The notes beneath the pieces are model-generated. The model was not told where the DNA came from. It searched no databases and worked only from the letters and a program-made list of their open reading frames with translations. Shown here piece after piece: positions 40,614 to 52,600 of a DNA stretch of 64,000 bases. Both the position numbers and the translations under genes were made by a program. Source of the DNA: Mesocentrotus franciscanus (taxonomy: Eukaryota; Echinodermata; Echinoidea; Camarodonta; Strongylocentrotidae); NCBI GenBank assembly GCA_037976565.1, contig CP137680.1:28476873-28540872 (forward strand), written 5' to 3'. Within the stretch, counting starts at the first letter, position 1. Each line of letters opens with the position of its first letter.

Positions 40614-43600
40614 GTAAGATTATCTGATGATAATAATAATATTGGATCTTTTATATCGCTCATATCCACCATCTAAGGTATTCAATGCTGTATCATCGAT
40701 AGGCACAACTTCCCCCGAAAACAATCCGTGTCATTACCACTATTTTATACATGCTGGAAATATTATGCTGCATACGACATACATCGAATGAAATATTGAT
40801 GAATATAGCATTCATATTCTTATTGTCACTTGCTCATGATGTAAGATGAATGGGATGAATTTAATGAGGTTGTGAGATCAGTGTAACGCTGTGAAACGAA
40901 TAATTCCATCATTCTTGCCATAACCCTCTTAATAGCATGCATGTTTGTATACATGTATATATTGTAGTTTTTATGTTTCTTTGAAATTCTTATATCTTCC
41001 CTATCATTCTTATCTTCACATTTGTTCTTCTTTCTGGAATGTTATTAACAGACTCGACTGCGGCATCGGTTTGCAATGATAAAGATGGGCATGCTCTAGA
41101 ATGATTTGATTCAGTTTAACCGAATTAGCCTTTAAGTGTACATGAACGAAAAAGAAGGAAAAAACAAACATGAGTTATGAATAGATCAAATGATCTGAAA
41201 CAAAGTAAAAGTATATGTACATTATCTTCGTTATGTATGCATAGCCAATAATACCAAACTGAGCTATAGGCCTACACCTAAGCAATAGAATAGTTCGGAA
41301 GCAGCTAAAGACGACAGGAACGATATGGTACGATTTTTTTTTAAATTAAAAGACACCCCTATTTTGAACCACCGTAAGTGATGTTTTCCTGGCATCTACT
41401 ATTATGGAGACCACGTCCACAAGCCGCGTAGCGCCGAGACGATTTTTGTTGTTGTTGGCATCTACTAACACAATGGAGACCTACCTGAAAAAGACTTTAT
41501 CTGATGTTTGCTTTCTCCTTTTGGGGGCACTTTCCATGGTTATTTTCTGATGTAGGCCTACATACAGCTAGATAAGACAACACGTGTGGCCTATTTAATA
41601 TCTGCAGGGGCGGATCTAGCTTTTTGCTAAGGGGGGGGGGGTGGGGAGGTGACCCAATGACGATGCGGATACTGTGTGGGTCTGGACACATGGTGGTGTT
41701 TTTCTATGCACATTATCTTTTCACTTGGCCCCTAACCCCCCGTAGATCCGCCACTGATAAATATAGAATTACATAAAGTCTCGAAGAAATTTGGATCACA
41801 CGTCTCCGTTTAAAATGTCACAGAAAAGATAATTACTTCCTAGAAGAGAAATTCCTGCTAGCCACAAGCCTTGCCAAGGACGCAACTATAAAAACTGTGT
41901 GGGTGTGACACCCTCAACCATGCAATATGTCTGTCGGAAAATATCAAATTGGTGTGACAAATTATCAAACAAAATAATGCATAACTCATATTGGCAAATG
42001 TTATATCTTGAGGAACTTTGACGTAATGTTGCTAATTGAGTTCTCATTAAGGTTCTCATTAAGGTTTGTCCACCCCCTCCCCCCGTCCCCTACCCCGCGT
42101 CCAGTACATCGTCTGAACCAGGGCGTAAGCCATAAGGACTTGACAATAAATTGTATGATCATGGGTGAAATTATGAAGCGCGAATAAAGATAGACAGGTA
42201 GTCAGGGAAAGCTATCATCTTGACTGACTGTCCATTACTACAAATATGATGCAGACTCATTATCTGCATATTTTTGCATTATATTTACTAAGTAAAACCC
42301 AATTGTGGGAAACCCATTTCTCAAAATCCTTTTTTAACATAGCGGGTTAAATCGATTTTCCTCCACTAAATCTCGGTGTAAAGGCATACTCTAACAAGGA
42401 GAACTGTATACTATTTACATGAAAGAGTAGTGGTATTCTCATGCGGTAAAATACAACGGAGAATTGCCAAAGGATCCCGCTAAAATTGCAAATAATGGTT
42501 TGAAAGGTTATTATTTAGGATGTAATACTATAGATATCTATCCTGTCCAATAGATACCGCTGAATAATATCAATAATGTATGCTGGCATTATCTATACCC
42601 ATCTTGTTCTCTTTAAATTTGCTAGAAAATGAATTTTGACAAATCCTTTGGACAAATATTTAGGCACTATACCCAAACGTTGTAATATATATGGAAATCA
42701 TCATGATCTTAAAGAAAGTTGAACAACCTGGAAATCGAAGGCCTGTGTAGAGAATACATTTCTTTATTGTCCTGTTTTGATGTAGATATGAGGGTGGAAC
42801 AAAGCAACGAATGGATTTCCTGCATTTTCGAGAATTACCGGGAATATTATCCCAGATAGCTCGCACTGAGGACTATGATTTTCTTAGAGCAATTTCAACC
42901 TAGATAACGTTGTTACTATCCTTTTAATTGTTCTTTAATAGGGGGTATTTGACCGTGGGGGCAGTAGTGGAGTGTTGTAGAGTACAGGTGTCCAGTCCGG
43001 GTTAAATCACCGAGGAGTAAGTAGGACGAGTCCCGGACGTGTGCGGGTGGGGTGGATCTTGGCTAGTAGTTGTTCAAGGGTATATTATGTCTTTTATAGC
43101 TCACTCTAAATGTGGTAAGAGGGCAAAAGGCATTATACAGGAACTGGACAACTATAGACTAGGCGGAATTTTCATGTCAGGTTTAAGAAGGAAAAAAAAA
43201 ATCATTAATCATCGAAAATTCTTCAGACAAGCACAGTCGTATGGACTGGCGGTTGATGTCTGTTGCCCGAGTATGATTTCTAATTTCCAAACTTTGCGAG
43301 TGAGCAACATTTTGACACTCTTTGAGAGTAACAATGTCATTTCATCATAAAAAATATATACTAAAAAGGAGATAGAAAAATTACATATGGACATGTTGGA
43401 CCACCAGTTCGCTGCATGAATATGAGATTACCATTGCCTATATTGGAAATGTTCCTAATTCTCGGGGTGCAACACTTAGCTCACCACCCTTGCCTGAGTC
43501 CTCCGGGTGATAAAAAATAAGATATCTCAAGAGAATCGTAGTCATAAGTTGCTACACATAATGACTATTCCATAGCGCAACTCTCATATTGCACGTTGTT

Positions 43601-46600
43601 CAGGTGATTACCATCAGGACGGTATGGATATACAGGGTGGCCCATAAAAGAACGCAACACCTGAGATGCGCAAACGCTTGACTGTGCTCTCGTCAACACA
43701 GCTGATTGTATGGGACGCCGTCACGCGCAAATTGCTCGTTGCTTCAATCCTGACTCCGGTCGTAAAAGTACATGTAGAGCAAATTTTAAAACGACATTCC
43801 ATCACAAAAATAGCCGTAGAATCAAAACGTTTTACTCCAAATTTGGTGGTCTTTGTGTCATTTCTACTCGAAAACATTTCCACCAACTGAAATAAAACCC
43901 CATTATATCGTGTCGATTAACTTGCAGGTCTTAGGTTTTGCGTTCTTTTGGGGTCACCCTGTGTATATATTGGATAAAGAGAAAGTATTGTGATTCATGG
44001 AAATCCCAAAGGCTACGAAACTGATTATATCTCCAGCACTTAACATAATTATCTAGTCGTTTCATGGGGAGGAGTATCTAAGGCATCTATTGTGCTCTTG
44101 CAGGAGAAATTCATCTATCATACTGTGTTGGCCTGGGTTGAAGCAACATATTTTAGAGAAACGAATTGTGAAATAAGTAAATATAAGTTAAAGTTGAATG
44201 TTATTTGTTGTGATCAACTAATGTTTGGGAGGATATCTTAAATGAAACTAGGTCATCATGAGATATACCATCCATGAAATACTTCGATATTTGTTATGAA
44301 GAAAAAGGGAAAGTATCCCATTTCTCCACTTTTATGCTGAGACCGATTATGTTCCCGGTATTGTGGCGGATCCAAGGGGTGCAGGACACATGCCAACGTC
44401 CAAATCCCATCTGCCATACCTTATTTCAAAAGAAGGGTAAACAATATCCTCCTCCTTCTTCTACGTGTTGCTTGCTTATCAGTGACTTAAATTGTTGAGG
44501 TCGGTCCCGCGCTCCCTCTGCTTAAAACGTTATAATCTTTTCGTTTGCGTTACCGTATTTCTGACACATGTGCCCCCTCCCCCTTCAATAAAGGAACCTT
44601 GAATCCCCCACTGATAAGTATCATAATCTTCCCATATTTTCGAGTGAAATTTCACTTGTTCCATAATGAATATTGAGAAGCCCAATATCGACTAATTCTC
44701 ATTATCAACATTTTCAGTACTAATTGTTTAAGAAAACGGAAACAGTGCCATAAATTATCAAAGTATCACTTAAAATCTAGTAGAGATGACTGAATTATAT
44801 ATATATCGTTAGTTTAGTTACTACAGTGTACTTTTGTTATTATCCAGTAACGAAAGTAAAATGTGGTGGATAGCGATACTGTGTAGTAGCGGACAATAAA
44901 AAATTATGTTATTCTACAACCAGAGGTAAAACGAGAAATTTAATTTGTCATTGAAACGAATAAAGTGGTCTGTTATTAAATTGATCTTGTTAAGAAATGT
45001 CACAGCTACAACATATCAAAATTTGGAAGGAAATTGATCAATATTTACAGAGATACAATCAATTTTCCATAAATATGCTAACGTCATAATATGCAAATTC
45101 GTATTTTGAGTTCCAAGGCCATTATGATGATGTCACGATATACGTAATGGCCAAATGAGACATGAAATCATATCTCCGACTCATACTCTATCCAAATATG
45201 AAAAAATGGGGGTCCCTGGGCATCCCAAAGAGCTATAATGTATTTTGTATAGGTATGTTTTTGCCCATATATGCTGGGTATTCCAAGAGCTCGCGCGCAC
45301 GGATATTTAACTTGAACGGACGCTCATTTCGTTATTAATGATCATAAAGAGATAAATTTGGTATCAGATTGTTCGAAAAAAATGGGAAATATCATGAAAG
45401 AAAAAAATGGCGATTCTTTGTTGCCTACGACCCTGACGAACGAAGACACGCGCGCAAAATTGCGAAATTCTTAAAATGGCCTGACACGTACTCTCATCTG
45501 AATAAAAAAATGATTTTGAAAATTTTAAAATTTTGCGCGCGCACTGAAATTGACCTGAAATTGACCGGACAGATATTGACCTTTATCATGATAAATATGA
45601 ATGAAAAATAATATTCTGTTATGAAGATATGATCATGAGTTGATTTTCAGAAAATTTCACAAAATGGCGCCTGGATGACGTTACGATACCCTGATGAACT
45701 TGAAAATGTTGCTTTCACGTCTTATGACACTGACCTATGACTGTGCCAAAATTGAAAGAAATTGACTTTTCTGATCTTGATTTTTTTTCCCCCCAAAATG
45801 GGTAGAAATAAATGAAAATAAAGAAATAATAAGAAAGAAAATTCTGACGAAATTAATAGGTGATCTGTCGTTGACAGACCACCTAATTAATTCATCGTTT
45901 CAAATTTGATCAAAGATTTATTCAACAACAGTTGAACGGATCCACGTTTCAGGTGTCATAATTGTGGGTCACTTCTTTTGGAATGTATTCCACTCCAAAA
46001 TAGTAGTTGTATAATTATTTTGAGAATAGATTCTAGTATGTTATCGTTGACTTCCAATCCAATCGAAGTGATCCCTAATATATCTCGCCCAAAAGGTGAA
46101 TTTCCACTACGTACATTTAGAGTGCCATGCGTATTATGATATGGCACATGTCCCTGCAGGCCCTGTCTGACGCCTTTCCATCATAAATATTGTCTTCTGA
46201 TATGACACGATTCAAGAATGTCCTCAAGAGTTTTAAGTGACGCTTAATTACGTCCTTTGTTTTTATAGCAAGACTGAAGGAAGACAGACGAGCTTTATTT
46301 TCAAATGAAACTGAATTTCAATAATGATCCAAGTATATTGCCTAGAGCAGTCTCCCTTGGCTTGGACCTTAATCACACCAATCAAACTGGCACAGACCGA
46401 AGAAAAATTGCGTTACCCCGAATAGCGGGGAATCAGTCTGTTTGGAGACTGTGTGGAGTCGATCTTAGCGACTGTACTGTATAGTTTAATCAGGGAGGTA
46501 ACTCCCACCTCCCTGGTTTAATGCTATCATCGGGGATGTATTACGCGTAGTGGGAGCATTGAAAATAACGTCTGAGCTTATTTGCAATCGCTATACACTT

Positions 46601-49600
46601 AAGATGTTTCCGCTTGTTTGAAAAAATATGTAGGTGTCTTGCTCTGCAGTGATCAGCCTGTTGATATGAGAATTCATCCATGAAAGTTTCTGGAATTTCC
46701 GAGCTTGTAAATGTCACATGCGTGCATTGAATCCATTGATAGTGTGCATTCCAATGAATTCACGACATTGACATGCAACAGTACAGGGTTGCCATTTGGC
46801 AAACTGGATTGCACATTAAATCCGGATGGTGGCGTTACCCGACCCTTTTCGAAAACATGCCTCGGCCTTTATTAACGAAATGTCGGGGGAAATGTTTGTG
46901 AAATAAACCCTCTCATCTTAAAATGGTCTGGTCTAATTTACGTGACATTTTGTGAAAACCCTTCGGCAAATCTACGAAAGGCCGCGTCCTTATCGTGCAT
47001 CTTCACATCATTTTTCGCTTTCATTTCACGAATGGTCGTGTAACGCGACCACCCGACCGGAAGCGATGACCCGATGATTGGAAAAAAGCCGGTTAAGATG
47101 TTAAAATAACACATGTACAAAATATAATAACGTATCTTGAACGTCCCACAATGTTTCACGTTCCTGTTATAATGTGAGCAAGGGAGCCCCTCTCCTCCGC
47201 CAGGGACTTGGAATTCAAAAGACTAGTTGACTGGACAACTATCCACGCTATATTTGGGGGATTAATTGGGCCTGACAAGCAACTTTGGTTTTGTGCCCCC
47301 TCCGCATACTGGTTTATTATCTTATTCCCTCTTTGTCACTCATTTGTTTTTCTTGTTTTGTATGTATTTTTTTTTAAATAATGTACATTATTTTGTATTT
47401 GCATGTTTTTTTTTAAACCGGAATGTGGAAAAATAAATGAAATGAAAAGAAATTTTCTGTAAAAGATTTTGCAAGGCTCATTAGCTTCACAAATGTTTTA
47501 AAGATATCGTTTTGTTATATTTTTATCTTCAATTGTACAATTAAAGATACAAAATTAGGCCTGATAAATGGTTTCATTAATTGAATTGAATTGAATTTAT
47601 TGATTCATTTATTATTTTTACAGAAATTATTCTTTTACGACAGACAAAATAAATATCTATAATTTCATAATACATGCTTTGGTACTATTGTGCAAACGAG
47701 AACTAAGTAAATTCAATTTGAAGTGACGTGAAATTACTAACGTTCTCATCGTCCTCTCGTTCGAGCAGCATATGCCGTAGATCTTCTTGAGCAATGCCGG
47801 AGCTCGGAGGAGGTCATCGCCCTACTCGACAAGCAGAGCATGGAAGATGACGATGACGAGGGGTATGGGGCGGATGAGATGAACAGTGGCAAGCTCACTC
47901 TATCCCGACTCAAACTAGCTCTAAAATATGACCAGAAACAGGTTTGTGTCAAGGGTCATTGATAATCTAACGCATTGAGATATTTAATTCCAATCCAATC
48001 CAATCCAAAAGATATTTGATATAGCGCCTTTTCATTGCGGTTACAAAGCGCTGCACACACCGCTCCACAATGTTTGGGCCACTTATAAACAAAAGTTAGT
48101 CACTTCTCAGAGATCAGTTAAGAATATGTAGGCTGGTAATAAAGTAATTTCTAGCAGAATAGATGTGAGTTTAGTAATTTCTTGAAGTGGTCAACAGATG
48201 AGGCCGTCTGCACAGCGGTACATTCAAATGTACATATCAAATCACTACTCATTTTAAAACAGGTCAATGTAGTTTTTTTTAAGTATAAATATATTTTCAA
48301 AATACAGTGAGAGTATTCCGTCAAAATCTTCTATATGTGAAGAGCAATACGGTATTGAAATTGCCTCTGAGTTATTTTTTTGAAAGTCTTTGCGATCGCA
48401 TTTAAATCGAATTTGTCTTGAGATGCTCCAAAATCAACACTTCTCCAAACTGTCTTTTAGTTATGGAATACGGATTAGATTTAAAGATTGAGGTAATACC
48501 CACCACAAACATACCCCCAAAAAATACAACAACAAATAAATAAATACAAGTAAGTAAATAGATAAATGAAAGTAAATATACAAATAAATAAATGAAAGCA
48601 AATAAACTAATAAATTAAAAAAATATTAAAAATACATGTAGAATGAATACCTCTATTGCGTTTATGCAAGACTTAATAAATGCTTGTAAGGTTCTTTTCT
48701 CATTTCATACCCAACATCGTTGAACGACGTTCTAGCTGTCGCAAAGAAGAGATGAAACTACCGAAGTGAAATGTTATGGTCGCTCTCCATTCATGTTTCA
48801 ATAGTTTGTTCGGCAAGCGCCCATTAAAGTATAATCAATGAAAACTATTTAGTTGAGACGTTGAGTTGAGTTTACTCAAACTGATTTTTCTTATTCTACC
48901 CTTACCTTCGTCTAGTTTGTGGCCCATCCGCACACCCAGCAGCTCCTAGCGTCTATCTGGTACGAGGGACTCCCGGGCTGGAGAAGGCGTAACTGGTTCG
49001 TCAAGAGCTTGATCTGCTGCGCTCTGATCTGCCTCTTTCCTCTCATGGCGATCTACTACCTGATATTCCCTCGGACCCCGGTCGGGACATTGCTGAGGTC
49101 GCCCTTCATGAAGTTCTTGAATCATAGCGCATCGTTCATCTTCTTTCTCTTCCTCCTGGTCATGGCATCATCATCTGTCAGTGCGACATCCGACCGAGGT
49201 CGAGCACCCGACACCACCGAGGTCTTCATCCTCGTCTTCGTACTCGGTAAATATCTCAACATCCCTTGACAACACCACTTCGGAGATGGCACATGGTACA
49301 CATAAACCACACAAGTCATATCCACAGATCTTTTAAATGAGGCATGGCGAAGTCCCACTTTGTGCATTTTAGAATATTTGCTGCCAAATAGACATGTTTA
49401 CTCACAATATAGCCATGGGCTTGCCGGACAAATCAACAACTAATATATGCGAAGTGAATTTCATCCATAGAGATGTCATTATACATAGGGGGTGAATCAA
49501 ATGGTTGGTAACAAATGAGAGAAACGTACATAAGTTGAAGTACATTAGTAAACAAGTCTATTGATAGAGGTGCTTCATCAATACCTATCGATTGACCTCT

Positions 49601-52600
49601 TTAAAAGAATACTTCCATCTGTGAATGATAGAACGTACCGTTAGTGTATCAAAGAATAATGATTACATAACTATCCTGAACACGTATCCAGCATTCCTCT
49701 CGATGGGTTTTACAGTTTAGTACAAATGCCGATGCGCAGATGGCATCTCCGAAGTGGCTTCCAATCCATCCGTGAATTTGTATGAGACTGAAAAACTACT
49801 GAATATCTGATCATGATTCACCTGGGAAAGACGAGTAGTGACTAGGTGTAAGCAATGTGGAATAGCTATGACTTTAGATGGGTTTTGAAAGTGGATAGTA
49901 GGTCATAAGAGCGATGTTACTGAGGAAGATTGTTCCATAAACCTGAGTGCAGAAGCAGTGAATGATCTATCGCCCATCAGAGAACGTGTTCGAGGACTCT
50001 CAAGCAGATATTTACTGCAGATCGCAAATTTTCTTGAGGATTATAGGGGGTCAGCATGTCTGTACATATTGCAGATCCATGCATTGCCTTTCATGTTAAT
50101 GAAATAATCATTACACTCTAGGACAATATACTATTTTCGTAATGTAATCAAACATTAGCGGTAGGTCATAGGTCTTTTACTATGATCGCTAATTCTCTTC
50201 CAAATTTTGAAAAAAATCTCTCAATCCTGATCGTCAGTTTTCTTTGCCATTAGTGAATCGTCAACTTACAGCTATATCTATCCTCATCATTTTATCGTAC
50301 GAACGACGTAGGCATGGTGTAAACAGTTTTCATAATTATGATCGTTATGATATTCGTTGCAGGTATGATCTGGGCCGAATGCAAACAGCTTTGGGAAGAA
50401 GGCTTGAGAGCATACATAAGACAGTGGTGGAACTGGCTGGACTTCATAATGCTCTCATTATACCTCTGTACATTCAGGTAAAACAAATTGAAAAAAAAAT
50501 ATCAAAAAATCAAAATATAGCATAGACAATAGCCCATATGGCATCTCCAATTAAATGTGCAAACATTACATTATCCAAAATTCCAAACACGATCTCTGTT
50601 GGCTATAGACAATTGTGTATTAAAATGTGATCATGTTGTAAGGAAATATTTAATCGAAACTCAGTAGAATATAATTATTTTGCAGTTTGAGAGCACCAGC
50701 TTGAGAAATAGATTGTCATCAGGCATACTAACTTAAACTGGTCATAATATAACAATAGCAAAGATTGGTAGAAAATCAACCTACGACAAAGTGAATAGCC
50801 CTATGTATTACCAATAAGCCATTTTCGTAATGTAATCAAAGTTAATGCATAAATCTTTATTCAGTGCCGTGTTACAAATTATATCATTCACCTGTTATGA
50901 CTAATTGTATTTCAATAGTGAGAATGCGAATTGCATACTTTAGTTGTTGCTAGGTAGGACGAACATTATGGCTTGTCCTACCTAACAACAAGTAATGTGC
51001 TCCTGATTTCTAAGCACTTTAATAAACTTCAGCTCATCATTGAGAATCAAGTGAATGAAACACAAGTTATACCTGTTTCGATGTCGAGTTCTGGTAAACA
51101 TGATAAATAATTTGAGAGTTTTCTTCTTAAGTTGGATGATACAGAAAGGTCTCAGGAAAGTATCGTTCTTCACACGCAGTTATATCAAAACAAATATTAG
51201 GAAAAAATAGCTAGTTTGGAACAAACTTTTAATGCCACATGTTGTGTATCCCCATATATACCAATTTATGCGTGCAGTGCATGTGATTCGAAGTAAGATT
51301 GAGTCAATTTCCGTATATTTTGATCGTTTCAAAATCCTCACAACATACATTGTGTACATAATCAACCTATCCCCAGTCGCTTCCAAACAGTTTCTTTGTC
51401 AATGAAATCACATGGCCAGTACTCAACTCTATCTTTTATTATCAGTTTCTTTGCAGTCTCCTTTCAAATTTCGTTTTCGTTTTCTTTTCTTTTCCTGCTT
51501 ATCCGGTAGTCTACGTATGGTGGCAGCAGTCCAGTTCAAACGAGGGATGTATGAAGACGGGTTGACACGAGCCCTATGGAGTGCTGCCGATCCTACCCTA
51601 CTCTCTGAAGGTGTCTTTGCTATCGCTAACGTGTTCAGCTTCGCTAGAATCATCTACCTCTTTCAGGTATAATACCTAGCTGACACACCGTCAAAACGAC
51701 TCCACATCGGCTTACTTCGTATCATTGGTCATTGCGTCGAGTCTGGACCTGTCTGGTGGTCGCGTTACCTAACCTTTTGTGAAAACATGCCCCTTTATTC
51801 ACGAAATATCGAGGGGGGGGGGGTAATGTTTGTGAAATAATCCCCTCTCATCTACAAATGATCTGGCCCAATTTACCCGACACTTTGTGAAAAACCTACG
51901 GCAATTCTACGAAAGGTCGCGTCCTTGACGTGCATCTTCACATGATCTTCCGCTTTCGTTTCACGAAAGGCCGTGTAACGCGATCATCCGACCGGACGCG
52001 ATTTGGGGGTAACGTAATGTTTTGTTCGGTCTGTTGTCGGTCCGTTGTTGGTCTTTTCTGTATGGCGTAGCCCTATTCATTGTGCCCACTATGCTAGTGG
52101 CGGATCCAGGATTACCCTGCGGATGTGGAGGGGGAACTCTTCAACAAGTCCGAAAAAAATTAATATCTGACAAGCAAATACATGGGGAAAATTCACATTT
52201 CCATTGCCTTTTTAATGTCTAATATTGGTTTGTGTGTGTATGTGGGGGGTGTACTTGGGAACATAAAACACAATTTTTGTCTCGCCTGCGTAGCAAAAAG
52301 CGAGACATAGGCGCCGCTTTTCCGGTGGCGGCGGCGGCGTCAACATCAAAACTTAACCTAAGGTTAAGTTTTTCAATTGTTAATATAATTTTGAAAGTAT
52401 AAGGTCCTATTAAATGAAACTTGGACTAAAGGGTTATCAAGTATCCCCAATCATGTGAGGAAAATTTCAGGTCACAAAGTCAAGGTCAAAGGTCATTTCA
52501 GGTCAACAAACTTAGACTATGTTGTGGCATCATCATCAAAAACTTAACCTGAGGTTAAGTTTTTGAATTTGTAATATAATTTTGAAAGTATAAGTTCTTA

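Larger units (their letters stand above)
40614..47768 (+). other. TRPC intron a, 7.2 kb
   Basis: It starts GTAAGA and ends GAGCAG. It holds three inverted-repeat elements (41.6, 43.6 and 44.4 kb), hairpins at 45.86 and 46.49 kb, and a terminal-inverted-repeat element at 46.8 kb. The other stretches show no gene. Open frames of 60-100 codons near 43.0 and 45.4 kb have no recognisable domain. Confidence 0.8.
47942..48915 (+). other. TRPC intron b
   Basis: It starts GTTTGT and ends GTCTAG. It contains a SINE relic near 48.0 kb and an AAAT-rich microsatellite (48,525-48,640). Nothing else was recognised. Confidence 0.8.

Noticed and set aside
43039..43350. 103-codon plus-strand frame in TRPC intron a
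   Set aside because: No recognisable motif, no splice support and an intronic position.
45369..45611. 80-codon plus-strand frame in TRPC intron a
   Set aside because: It lies in AT-rich sequence with GCGCGC patches typical of dispersed repeats; no domain.
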